The position numbers and the translations under genes were made by a program. A stretch of DNA of 9,294 bases from JADDRA01 sp035553895. Lineage in GTDB: Bacteria; Actinomycetota; Acidimicrobiia; Acidimicrobiales; CADCSY01. The DNA lies in NCBI GenBank assembly GCA_035553895.1, contig DATMJI010000106.1, forward strand, positions 1 to 9,294. Reading direction: 5' to 3'. The notes below the pieces were generated by a model, which was not told the origin of the DNA, searched no databases, and saw only the letters and a program-made list of their open reading frames with translations. Positions 1 to 6,186 of the stretch are shown here, one piece after another (positions within the stretch are counted from its first letter, which is position 1; each line of letters starts with the position of its first letter).

Positions 1-11
1 GGGGTGGGCCG

Positions 12-1055
12 TCAGGGGCCGGGGTGGTTGCCCGGCCGGGGCTTTTTGGCCCGGGATGGGGCCACCCGGGGGGGCTCGTTGGGCTGCTTGGGGTACACGG
101 GCGGCCACGGGGCGTCCATGAGCCCGGCGGCCATGTCCCGCTCGTGGAGGGCCAGCAGCGGCTCCAGGGACTGCGGCTCGGCGTACATGCCCGCCCAGGG
201 GTCGCCCTGGGTCGCCACCCGCTCGGCCACCACCGGCATGGTGAGGCGGTCGGGGTGGAAGTCGTCGTCGAGCTCGTCCCAGGGGAACGGTGTTGACACC
301 TGGGCGCCGGGGCGGGCCCGCACGCACCACGCCCCGAACACCGTCTTGTGGGGGGCGTTCTGGTTGAAGTCGACGAAGACCCGCCGGCCCCGCTCCTCCT
401 TCCACCACGCCGCCGTCACCAGGTCGGGATGGCGCCGCTCCAGCTCCCGGGCCAGGGCCACCGCCGCCGAGCGCACCTGGTAGCTGTCCCAGCGGGGCTG
501 GAGGCGCAGGTAGACGTGGATGCCCCGGTTCCCCGTCGTCTTGGGCCAGCCCCGCAGTCCCAGCTCCTCCAGCAACTCCCGCACCCGCCGGGCGGCGGCC
601 GCCACCAGGGGGAAGTCCACCCCAGGGGTGGGGTCCAAGTCGATGCGCAGCTCGTCGGCGTGGTCGGGATCGTCGGCCCGGGTGGGCCACACGTGAAAGC
701 CCAAACAGCCCCGGATCACGGCCCAGGCCACGTGGGCCAGATCGGCCGCCACCAGGGCGTCGGAGCGGGTGCCGTTGGGGGTAGAGACCTCGGTGGTCTG
801 CAGCCAGGTGGCCGAGCCGGGCGCCACCCGCTTCTGGAAGAACGAGCTCCCGCCAGCTCCCTCGGGGAAGCGCTGCAGGAGCACCGGGCGCCCGCCCATG
901 GCCGCCAGCAGGGGCTCGGCCACCGCCTGGTAGAAGCGGATCAGGTCGAGCTTGGTCTCGCCCCGCTCGACGAAGAAGACCTTGTCGGCGTGCGAGACAT
1001 CGAGCCGGTGCCCGTCGAGCTCCAGGGTGACCTCGTCCCCTGCCACCACCGTCAC
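12..1055 (-). CDS. ligD: Stand-alone LigD-type polymerase/primase domain protein (PolDom, AEP superfamily)
   Basis: This is a 347-residue protein that aligns by eye over most of its length with the polymerase domain of bacterial LigD, the archaeo-eukaryotic-primase-type enzyme that adds nucleotides during end joining or short-gap repair. Visible motifs are an N-terminal 'SHADKVFF', the metal-binding DLD at D139/D141, 'TTGNRGIHVY' near 173-182 (nucleotide-binding loop) and a third acidic residue D229 in 'VFVDFNQNA', so the active site looks complete. No ATP-dependent ligase or nuclease domain is attached, and no Ku gene is in the window. It therefore resembles the free-standing PolD/Prim-PolC proteins of mycobacteria more than full LigD, and the symbol is a family label only. 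The C-terminus is a basic, proline-rich tail (about 325-347). The start is a GTG with no clear Shine-Dalgarno; two further in-frame GTGs follow within three codons, so the exact start is uncertain. A long hairpin ends 11 nt upstream. Confidence 0.9.
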   Translation of the reverse strand: MTVVAGDEVTLELDGHRLDVSHADKVFFVERGETKLDLIRFYQAVAEPLLAAMGGRPVLLQRFPEGAGGSSFFQKRVAPGSATWLQTTEVSTPNGTRSDALVAADLAHVAWAVIRGCLGFHVWPTRADDPDHADELRIDLDPTPGVDFPLVAAAARRVRELLEELGLRGWPKTTGNRGIHVYLRLQPRWDSYQVRSAAVALARELERRHPDLVTAAWWKEERGRRVFVDFNQNAPHKTVFGAWCVRARPGAQVSTPFPWDELDDDFHPDRLTMPVVAERVATQGDPWAGMYAEPQSLEPLLALHERDMAAGLMDAPWPPVYPKQPNEPPRVAPSRAKKPRPGNHPGP

Positions 1056-1066
1056 GCTAGTGGCGG

Positions 1067-1118
1067 CGTTCTCGGCGCGGTTCGGCCCCCGAAATGGGGG
1101 CAGACCGCGCCGAGAACG
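1067..1118. terminator. Long hairpin between amidase and ligD-type gene; probable terminator
   Basis: A perfect 15-bp inverted repeat has arms at 1067-1081 and 1104-1118. It is capped by a second stem of 6 bp (1085-1090 with 1096-1101) around a 5-nt loop, and a small internal loop separates the two stems. It begins 13 nt after the amidase stop and ends 11 nt before the GTG of the next gene in the same direction. The most likely role is termination of the glycosyltransferase-amidase transcript. There is no T-rich tract on the downstream side, so it is not a canonical intrinsic terminator. An attenuator or 5'-UTR structure for the downstream gene is the alternative. Confidence 0.65.
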
Positions 1119-1131
1119 GAAGCGGCTCAGG

Positions 1132-2919
1132 TCAGGCCGGCGGCGAGGCCAGGCCCCCCTCGACGAACAGGTTCAGGGTACGAGCCAGGAACGAGCCCAT
1201 CTGGTCGCGGCGCACGGGTTCGCCCGGGGCGAACTGCCCGGCCCCGGTGCCCTGGGCGATGCCCTCGGCGCTGACGGCGTTGATGGCCGCCTCGTGGGCG
1301 CTGTCGTCGTCGTCGCTGAAGTAGTCGGGGCCGGCCCCCAGGTCGGCGCCGACAAGGTCGGCGGCACCGGCCAGGAAGGTGGCCATCTGGCCCCGGGCCA
1401 CCTCGAGGTCGGGCCCGAAGCAGTTGGTCGGGGACCCGCCCACCCCGCCCCCGACCACGCCAGCGGCGGCCAAGCGCAGGATGGCGTCGCGGTGGGGGTG
1501 GCCGGCGGGAACGGCCAGGCCCGGGTCAGATGGGCACGAGAAGTCGACATCGGCCGGCGGCAGCAGGCCGGGATCGGACCGGTCGATGAGGCGGGCCACG
1601 AAGCTGGCCACCTGGCCCCGGGTGACGACCAGCTCGGGGCCGTAGCGATCGGGTGGGCGACCCCCCGGCCCCCCGCTGGCGATCTCGTACCAGGCCAGGC
1701 ACTCGACGGCGGTGGCGTGCACGTTGCCGGCGATGTCGGAGAACCGCCCGCCGGGAACCGCGCCGGGCGGGCAGGCGGTGTCGATCCTCGCCGGGGGCGG
1801 CAGCTCGGGCTCGGGCACGACGGTGACGGTGGCCGCCTTGTCGGCCGCCGCCGAGCGCACCAGCGGGAGCTGGTCGTAGAGAGCCTGGCCCGGGCACTCG
1901 GTGTCCCCGGCGTCGCGGTGGCCGGAGATGGTGCGCAGGGTGCGGGTGGCACCGTCGGGCCCGGTCATGGTGGTCGAGGCCTGGGGGTCGATCCCCACCC
2001 GGCCCAGGCGCCAGCCCAGAACCTCGCCCACGGCACCGAGGGAGGCGCTGGTGGGCTGGACACTGCGGTGGTCACCGAGGACGGCCACTCCCACCGAGCC
2101 GGTGTTGAAGCCGGCCACGTGGGCGCCGATGACGTTGCGGTCGATGCCGCCGGCCCGACCCTCCCAGATCTGGCCCGAGCGGTCGACCAGGAAGTTGTAG
2201 CCGATGTCGTCCCAGCCGTTGACGTCCATGTGGTAGGCCTGGATGCCCCGCAGGATCCCGGGCACGTCGGCGGGGGCGTAGTCGTTGGCGCTGACCGTGT
2301 GGTGGACGAAGCCCGCCCGCAGGCGGGCCGCTGCCTCAGGGATGTCCTTGGGTTCACGGGCCCCCCACGACGAACGGCTGGTGATGGGCGGGGCGTCGGG
2401 ATCCGACGCCGCCGCCAGCACCAGGGGTTGAGCCCCGCTGGCCCCGGCGCGCACCAGGTGGACCTCGACGTCGCCGGCACCGTCGGGCACCTCGAGCTCG
2501 TAGCCGTCGGCCTCCTCCACCCAGATGGGCTCGCTCACCCGGCGGGGGTTGGCGTCCTCGCCCGAACCCGGTTCGGCCCGGTCCTCGAAGTCGAGCTCGA
2601 CCCAGCCGTCCCAGGTGCCGGCGGTGCGCACCCGCACCCGGCCGCCCTCGGAGCCGGCCCCGGTCCAGCTCACGCCGAGGAGCTGGAAGGCCTCCAGGTC
2701 GACCTGGCGGGTGGCGGCGCCGGCCGCCGGGTCGGCCCCGGTAGCGGCCGGGAGGTCGAGGGTCTCGGTCTGCGCCGGAACGCCCCCGGCCCCGGCCAGC
2801 TCCACCGGGCGGGCGGGGGCCAGGCCCAGGGCGAGGAGGGCCACGAGGGCCACGGCCAGCACCGGCGAGGAGCTGTGGCGCAGCAGCTGGCCAGCGTGGC
2901 GGGTGGGGGTGACGTGCAC
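1132..2919 (-). CDS. Exported N-acetylmuramoyl-L-alanine amidase (PGRP/Amidase_2) with three SLH-like repeats
   Basis: A 595-residue secreted protein predicted to cleave the amide bond between MurNAc and the stem peptide of peptidoglycan. The N-terminus has basic residues and a hydrophobic stretch (about 19-36), as in a signal peptide. Residues about 70-160 form a beta-rich region common ahead of actinobacterial amidases. The catalytic domain spans about 177-355. Zinc ligands are H206 ('FVHHT'), H334 ('GHRD') and C342 ('TECPG'), with catalytic Y241 ('GYNF'), so it should be active. Three SLH-like repeats follow (about 392-445, 456-522, 531-585), each ending in a TRAE-like motif (TRGQ, ARGQ, RRDQ), presumably for wall attachment. 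The first two repeat regions carry cysteine pairs (C383/C407, C462/C500). The frame stays open far upstream over the glycosyltransferase gene. I chose the GTG at 2919 because GGGAG lies 6 nt before it, just after the upstream stop, and a signal peptide follows directly. The 20-nt gap suggests co-transcription with the glycosyltransferase. Confidence 0.9.
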   Translation of the reverse strand: MHVTPTRHAGQLLRHSSSPVLAVALVALLALGLAPARPVELAGAGGVPAQTETLDLPAATGADPAAGAATRQVDLEAFQLLGVSWTGAGSEGGRVRVRTAGTWDGWVELDFEDRAEPGSGEDANPRRVSEPIWVEEADGYELEVPDGAGDVEVHLVRAGASGAQPLVLAAASDPDAPPITSRSSWGAREPKDIPEAAARLRAGFVHHTVSANDYAPADVPGILRGIQAYHMDVNGWDDIGYNFLVDRSGQIWEGRAGGIDRNVIGAHVAGFNTGSVGVAVLGDHRSVQPTSASLGAVGEVLGWRLGRVGIDPQASTTMTGPDGATRTLRTISGHRDAGDTECPGQALYDQLPLVRSAAADKAATVTVVPEPELPPPARIDTACPPGAVPGGRFSDIAGNVHATAVECLAWYEIASGGPGGRPPDRYGPELVVTRGQVASFVARLIDRSDPGLLPPADVDFSCPSDPGLAVPAGHPHRDAILRLAAAGVVGGGVGGSPTNCFGPDLEVARGQMATFLAGAADLVGADLGAGPDYFSDDDDSAHEAAINAVSAEGIAQGTGAGQFAPGEPVRRDQMGSFLARTLNLFVEGGLASPPA

Positions 2920-2925
2920 GTGAGG

Positions 2926-2930
2926 CTCCC
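2926..2930 (-). promoter_or_regulatory. Ribosome binding site deciding the amidase start
   Basis: GGGAG on the minus strand lies 6 nt before the GTG at 2919 and within the 20 nt that follow the glycosyltransferase stop. It supports this GTG over any upstream start in the long open frame that overlaps the glycosyltransferase gene. Confidence 0.7.
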
Positions 2931-2939
2931 GGGGAGGGG

Positions 2940-3854
2940 TCAGAGCGATGCCGGCTCGACCTCGCCTGCGGGCCTGGTGACCCGCACCACGAGGTCGGCC
3001 AGCAGACCGATGACGATGAGCTGGAAGGCGGCGAAGAAGATCAGCAGGGTGTTGGTCGCCAGACGAAGGTCTTTGTCGACCGCGTCGTAGCCGAGCTTGA
3101 GCAGGCCGAGGGCCATGAGCACCCCCGCCAGGGGGAGGAAGACCCGGAGCGGGTTGTAGGACAGGACCAGGCGCACGATCTGCACCAGGTAGCGCTTGGT
3201 GTCGGCCCACCAGTGGAACTTGGAGGTGCCGGCCCGGCGCTGGTAGTCGATGGGCACGTAGCGCACCGAGTAGCCGTTGGCCAGGAAGGCCATGGTGATG
3301 GTGGTGACGCACGAGAAGCCCGCGGGCAGCAGGTGGAGGTACTGGAGGGCCACCGAGCGGCGGAAGGCCCGGAAGCCGGAGTTGAGGTCGGGGATCTCGG
3401 TCTTGGTGAGGTAGCTGGCCAGACGGCGCAGCAGCCACTTGGCCGGGACCCGGGCCGCCTTGGCCGTGCCCTGCTCGGACGTGCGGGCCCCCACCACCTG
3501 GTCGGCCCCGTCGAGCTCCTTGACCAGCCGGGGGATCTCGTCGTTCGGGTAGGTCATGTCGGCGTCGGTCCACACCACCACCCGGCCCCGGGCGGCCCGG
3601 GTGCCGGCCCGGCGGGCCGAACCGGTGCCCCGGTTCTCGGCGAAGCGGATGAGGCGGATCCCCTCCAGGGCCCGGAGCTGCTCGCCCGAGCCGTCCGAGG
3701 AGCCGTCGTCGACCACCACGATCTCGTAGCGGTAGGGCGAGGCGTCGAGGCCGGCGCGGATGCGGTCGATCTCGTCGTTGAGGTGGCCGCGCTCGTTGTA
3801 GACGGGCAGGACGACGCTCACGTCGACATCGGGCTCGGCGGGGGTGGTCTCCAT
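2940..3854 (-). CDS. Family 2 glycosyltransferase, polyprenyl-phosphate sugar transferase type, with C-terminal membrane helices
   Basis: A 304-residue GT-A fold glycosyltransferase of the DPM1/ArnC-like group, which typically moves a sugar from a nucleotide donor to polyprenyl phosphate at the inner face of the membrane. Visible motifs are 'VVLPVYNE' at 14-21, 'VVVDDGSSDGS' at 46-56 (donor-binding D49/D50), 'WTDADMTYP' at 95-103 with the metal-binding DAD, 'DLNSGFRAFRR' at 156-166 and 'RRAGTSKFHW' at 206-215, which matches the R-G-S-K-F block of this group. Two hydrophobic segments (about 233-255 and 268-292) should anchor the C-terminus. GGAG lies 7 nt before the ATG, and a TAGGGT hexamer is 18 nt before it. 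The gene is followed after 20 nt by the exported amidase, so the pair probably forms an operon for envelope work. The sugar and acceptor cannot be read from the sequence. Confidence 0.92.
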   Translation of the reverse strand: METTPAEPDVDVSVVLPVYNERGHLNDEIDRIRAGLDASPYRYEIVVVDDGSSDGSGEQLRALEGIRLIRFAENRGTGSARRAGTRAARGRVVVWTDADMTYPNDEIPRLVKELDGADQVVGARTSEQGTAKAARVPAKWLLRRLASYLTKTEIPDLNSGFRAFRRSVALQYLHLLPAGFSCVTTITMAFLANGYSVRYVPIDYQRRAGTSKFHWWADTKRYLVQIVRLVLSYNPLRVFLPLAGVLMALGLLKLGYDAVDKDLRLATNTLLIFFAAFQLIVIGLLADLVVRVTRPAGEVEPASL

Positions 3855-3872
3855 GGCAGATCTCCGGGCCGA

Positions 3873-3878
3873 ACCCTA
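3873..3878 (-). promoter_or_regulatory. Possible -10 element for the glycosyltransferase-amidase unit
   Basis: TAGGGT on the minus strand fits the actinobacterial TANNNT -10 pattern and lies 18 nt before the ATG at 3854. I see no convincing -35. It would give a very short leader that barely includes the GGAG at 3862-3865. Confidence 0.35.
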
Positions 3879-3884
3879 CTGCGG

Positions 3885-3931
3885 CCCTGCCCCAGGAGCG
3901 GCGCGCCCGCCTCCCTGCGTGGTGGGCAGGG
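3885..3931. terminator. Inverted repeat just past the toxin gene; possible terminator
   Basis: CCCTGCCC (3885-3892) and GGGCAGGG (3924-3931) form a perfect 8-bp inverted repeat. The 31-nt GC-rich interior can itself pair in part. It starts 5 nt after the toxin stop codon on the minus strand and lies upstream of the glycosyltransferase promoter region. This is the right place for a terminator of the toxin-antitoxin transcript, but there is no T-tract and GC-rich DNA makes such repeats fairly common. Confidence 0.35.
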
Positions 3932-3936
3932 TCGCC

Positions 3937-4250
3937 TCAGCAGTCGAGCGTGGCCGCCGCCACCGCGCACAGCTCGTGGCGACGAGCAGGGGCCAGGGCC
4001 CCGAGACGGCGGGTGAGCAAGGCCTTGGGGAAGGGTCGCAGGTTGTCGAAGGCGGCGACCGACGACCGGGGCAGGCCCTCGCCGTCGCCTACGGCCAGTT
4101 CGCTCGCGGCACGCCCCGCGCCACCGTCGTTACCGGGGCCACCAGCACCCGGCGCATGACCTGGTTGGCACCATCGCGGCTCACCACCAGGTAGGGGCGG
4201 CCCGTGGCGTCGGGCGCTTCCCCCCACCAGATCTCGCCCCGGGCTACCAC
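3937..4250 (-). pseudogene. MazF/PemK-type toxin (endoribonuclease) with a one-base frameshift
   Basis: MazF-family toxins cut mRNA and are held in check by the antitoxin encoded just upstream. The first 49 residues from GTG 4250 read as a normal MazF N-terminus ('ARGEIWWGE', 'RPYLVVSRDG', 'VLVAPVTT'), then the frame hits TAG at 4089-4091 four codons later. The rest of the family pattern ('GLPRSSVAAFDN', 'FPKALLTRR', ending 'LDC') continues in the next frame to the TGA at 3937. Adding one base near 4097-4115 restores a 104-residue protein of normal family length. The GTG at 4250 overlaps the antitoxin stop by 7 nt and has GGAGG 4 nt before it, which is typical of coupled toxin-antitoxin genes; GTG 4253 is an alternative start. 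Either the toxin is inactivated or a base was miscalled in a GC-rich run. I see no classic slippery heptamer to suggest programmed frameshifting. Confidence 0.83.
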
Positions 4251-4507
4251 CACACCTCCCACGGCTCCTCGTGGATCGACTCGATGGCCAGGCGGGTGGC
4301 CTCGGCCATCTCCCCGTCGGTCTCGGGCTGGCGAGCGAAGCCCTCGGCGAAGCCCTGGTCGATCCGCCACCGCTCCTCACTGCGGACCAGGGTGTCGACC
4401 GCCCGGCGCACGGCCTGGGACCGGCTGGCGTACGCACCCTCGGCCACGAGCTGGTCCAGCTTGGCCACGGCCTCGTCGTCCAGCTTGACCGCGATCTGGA
4501 TCGTCAT
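4244..4507 (-). CDS. Ribbon-helix-helix antitoxin, MazE-type
   Basis: An 87-residue protein. Residues 1-45 ('MTIQIAVKLDDE', 'YASRSQAVRRAVDTLV') fit a ribbon-helix-helix DNA-binding fold: a short beta strand followed by two helices with the S-R-S-x-A-V-R turn. The acidic C-terminal half ends in 'EEPW', like the toxin-binding tail of MazE proteins. It should neutralise the MazF-like toxin encoded immediately downstream with overlapping codons, and bind its own promoter. The ATG has no Shine-Dalgarno but has TATGCT 6 nt upstream, pointing to a leaderless message. The start lies only 21 bp from the divergent epimerase start. Because the partner toxin frame is broken, this antitoxin may now be an orphan regulator. 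Confidence 0.82.
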   Translation of the reverse strand: MTIQIAVKLDDEAVAKLDQLVAEGAYASRSQAVRRAVDTLVRSEERWRIDQGFAEGFARQPETDGEMAEATRLAIESIHEEPWEVWW

Positions 4508-4513
4508 GCGTCG

Positions 4514-4519
4514 AGCATA
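4514..4519 (-). promoter_or_regulatory. -10 element of the antitoxin gene (leaderless)
   Basis: TATGCT on the minus strand, 6 nt before the ATG at 4507, matches five of six bases of a TATAAT-like TANNNT box if the central positions are free. An ATGACG about 18 bp upstream, inside the wecB coding region, could serve as a weak -35. It overlaps the opposite-strand element of wecB. Confidence 0.5.
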
Positions 4520-4521
4520 CT
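4516..4521 (+). promoter_or_regulatory. Possible -10 element of the epimerase gene (leaderless)
   Basis: CATACT, four of six matches to TATAAT, lies 7 nt before the ATG at 4529 on the plus strand. No Shine-Dalgarno is present, so transcription is likely to begin at or next to the start codon. It shares bases 4516-4519 with the divergent antitoxin element. Confidence 0.4.
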
Positions 4522-4528
4522 GTTGCGC

Positions 4529-5626
4529 ATGTCCCAGCGTCATGGCCTTCACGTGTTCCTCGGCACCAAGGCCCAGTACGTCAAGACGGCGCCCCTGCTG
4601 CGGCTCATGGCCGAGCGGGGTGTCGCCTACCGGCTCATCGACTCGGGCCAGCACGCCCAGCTCAGCGCCGGGCTGCGGGCCGAGCTCGGGGTGGGCGAGC
4701 CCGACCACGTCCTCGGCGGCACCGCCGACGTGACGTCGCTGGCCCAGGCGGTGCGCTGGGCCACCCGCCTGGCGGCCGGGCTGGGCTTGCCCCGGCGGCT
4801 GCGGGACGACGTCTTCGGGGGTACCGGGGGCATCTGCGTGGTCCACGGCGACACGCCCACCACCCTGCTGGCCACCGCCATGGCGCACCGGGCCGGGCTG
4901 GCCGTGGCCCACCTCGAGGCCGGGCTGCGGTCCCACAACCTGCTCCATCCCTTTCCCGAGGAGCTGATCCGCCTGGTGGTGATGCGCCGGGCCGAGCTCC
5001 TCTTCGCCCCCCATGCCGAGGCCGCCGCCAACCTCGCCGCCATGGGCGTGGGCGGGCGGGTGGTCACGGTGACGGCCAACACGTCGGTCGACGCCATCCG
5101 GGCCGCTCCCCCGTCGCCTGCCGGGGGCGGGCCGGCCATCGTCACCATGCACCGGGTGGAGAATCTCTACCGGCGGGCAGTGGTGGCCCGCCTGGTCGGC
5201 GCCGTGGTCGAGCTCGCCGCCCGCCAGCCGGTGCGCTTCGTGGTCCACGGCCCCACCTGGGAGGCCCTGCGCCGGGGCGGCCACGAGGACCGGTTGCGCC
5301 GGGCCGGCGTGGAGCTGGTGCCCCTGGCCCCCCACGGGGAGTTCGTGGCCATGCTGCGGGCCGCTCCCCTGGTGGTGACCGACGGCGGCTCCATCCAGGA
5401 GGAGTGCGCCCTGCTCGGGGTCCCCACCCTGGTGTGGCGCCGCCACAGCGAGCGGGCCGACGGGGTGGGCGCCAACGTCGTCGTCTCCGGCCACGACCCG
5501 GCGGTGGAGGCGGCCTTCCTGGCCGACCCCGGCCGCTACCGCCGGCCGCCGGCGGCCGTCGACGCCAGCCCATCGGCGGAGATCCTCGACGTCCTGGTAG
5601 CCGAGCTGGCCCGGTCCTCCCCCTGA
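4529..5626 (+). CDS. wecB: UDP-N-acetylglucosamine 2-epimerase (non-hydrolysing), WecB type
   Basis: A 365-residue cytoplasmic enzyme predicted to interconvert UDP-GlcNAc and UDP-ManNAc, the source of ManNAc for surface polysaccharides. Family blocks appear in order: 'LGTKAQYVKTAPLL' (11-24, nucleotide-sugar site, with TKAQ in place of the usual TRPE), 'VVHGDTPTTLLA' (D108), 'HLEAGLRS' (E130), 'HPFPEELIR' (E144/E145), 'VTMHRVEN' (H208), 'TDGGSIQEEC' (284-293) and 'HSERADGV' (306-313). The acidic and histidine residues known to matter in E. coli WecB all have counterparts, so activity is expected. The frame is open upstream over the antitoxin, but family similarity begins at the ATG at 4529, which I take as the start; there is no Shine-Dalgarno. 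It is divergent from the antitoxin and convergent with the small membrane protein gene. A role in making ManNAc for an SLH-binding wall polymer is inference from csaB and the SLH-type amidase nearby. Confidence 0.93.
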   Translation: MSQRHGLHVFLGTKAQYVKTAPLLRLMAERGVAYRLIDSGQHAQLSAGLRAELGVGEPDHVLGGTADVTSLAQAVRWATRLAAGLGLPRRLRDDVFGGTGGICVVHGDTPTTLLATAMAHRAGLAVAHLEAGLRSHNLLHPFPEELIRLVVMRRAELLFAPHAEAAANLAAMGVGGRVVTVTANTSVDAIRAAPPSPAGGGPAIVTMHRVENLYRRAVVARLVGAVVELAARQPVRFVVHGPTWEALRRGGHEDRLRRAGVELVPLAPHGEFVAMLRAAPLVVTDGGSIQEECALLGVPTLVWRRHSERADGVGANVVVSGHDPAVEAAFLADPGRYRRPPAAVDASPSAEILDVLVAELARSSP

Positions 5627-5650
5627 ACGGCGCCTCCTCGTCCCCACCCC

Positions 5651-5714
5651 CTTTCCCGTTCTTTGTCGGCTGGGCAGGGCGTCGAACTGCCCAGCCGACA
5701 ACGAACGAGGGAAG
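5651..5714. terminator. Strong hairpin between convergent genes; probable bidirectional terminator
   Basis: A perfect 15-bp inverted repeat (5663-5677 with 5687-5701, 9-nt loop) continues after one mismatch with five more pairs (5657-5661 with 5703-5707). With one bulged A it can pair further, out to about 5651/5714. It sits in the 145-nt gap between wecB ending at 5626 and the membrane protein gene ending at 5772, exactly where both transcripts should stop. No long T-tract follows on either strand. The rest of the gap holds nothing else I recognise. Confidence 0.72.
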
Positions 5715-5771
5715 GAAGTGGCTCTAGCGCAGCGACAGCCCAGTCGCGGCGGGAGAGCGGTGGGGACGGGG

Positions 5772-6146
5772 TCAGCCGGCCAGGGTGGCGAGGTCGGCCG
5801 CCAGGAGGATGAGCAGGAGCGCGACCACCGACGCCGAGATGGCGGTGAAGGCCCAGCGCCGCCGGTGGTCGGCGGCCCAGAAGCGGCGCACGGTGGCCAC
5901 GTTGGAGGCGATGGCCACCACGCCGATGACGATCCCGAGGGCCGGGCCCACCCCGGCGGCCAGCCCCACGGCGGGGACCACGAAGGGCAGCACGACGTAG
6001 GTCAGCAGGCAGCGGGTGCCGGAGATCACCATGGAGGTGGAGAAGGCCCGCTGGGCGCTCCGGGTGCTGGCCGAGCGCTCCTCGGGGATCCGCAGCAGGC
6101 GGCGCATGGTGGCGTCGGCCGGGCGCCGGGCGGCGAGGGTTTCCAT
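5772..6146 (-). CDS. Small membrane protein of unknown function, three predicted helices
   Basis: A 124-residue protein I cannot assign to a named family. Residues 1-40 are polar and basic and probably cytoplasmic ('MRRLLRIPEERSASTRSAQR'). Three hydrophobic segments follow at about 46-64, 66-86 and 98-120. A short charged loop with aromatic residues ('RRFWAADHRRRW', 87-98) sits between helices 2 and 3, and 'SGTRCLLTY' opens helix 1. The open frame continues 47 codons upstream, but those residues look like out-of-frame GC-rich translation. I chose the ATG at 6146 because a TATCGT box lies 9 nt before it and membrane-protein composition starts after it. It lies 94 nt downstream of csaB on the same strand, so read-through from csaB is possible. 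The function is unknown; a small accessory protein for envelope polymer handling is only a guess from the neighbourhood. Confidence 0.7.
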   Translation of the reverse strand: METLAARRPADATMRRLLRIPEERSASTRSAQRAFSTSMVISGTRCLLTYVVLPFVVPAVGLAAGVGPALGIVIGVVAIASNVATVRRFWAADHRRRWAFTAISASVVALLLILLAADLATLAG

Positions 6147-6155
6147 CGACCGCCG

Positions 6156-6161
6156 ACGATA
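6156..6161 (-). promoter_or_regulatory. Possible -10 element of the small membrane protein gene
   Basis: TATCGT on the minus strand lies 9 nt before the ATG at 6146. No Shine-Dalgarno is visible, so a leaderless or near-leaderless message is likely if this is used. Confidence 0.4.
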
Positions 6162-6186
6162 CCGACCCGGCGCCACGCCGACCTTT

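Noticed and set aside
952..3090. 712-codon open frame on the plus strand, antisense to the amidase
   Set aside because: Its protein is a low-complexity G/A/R/V/H mix with no recognisable domain, and the opposite strand carries a clear signal peptide, amidase and SLH repeats. Long antisense frames are expected at this GC content.
2920..3573. N-terminal extension of the amidase reading frame over the glycosyltransferase gene
   Set aside because: The 218 extra residues are an out-of-frame reading of the glycosyltransferase. The GTG at 2919 has a Shine-Dalgarno and is followed at once by a signal peptide.
4097..4115. Programmed -1 ribosomal frameshift in the toxin gene
   Set aside because: No X-XXY-YYZ slippery heptamer in the right frame and no obvious stimulatory structure were seen. 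A lost base explains the data more simply.
3937..4507. Toxin-antitoxin pair as part of a mobile element
   Set aside because: No integrase, transposase, flanking repeats or tRNA gene is seen, and base composition does not differ visibly from neighbouring genes.
4508..5701. Upstream extension of the antitoxin frame, antisense to wecB (up to 485 codons)
   Set aside because: The extension is G/H/Q/P-rich shadow sequence. Antitoxin similarity begins exactly at ATG 4507.
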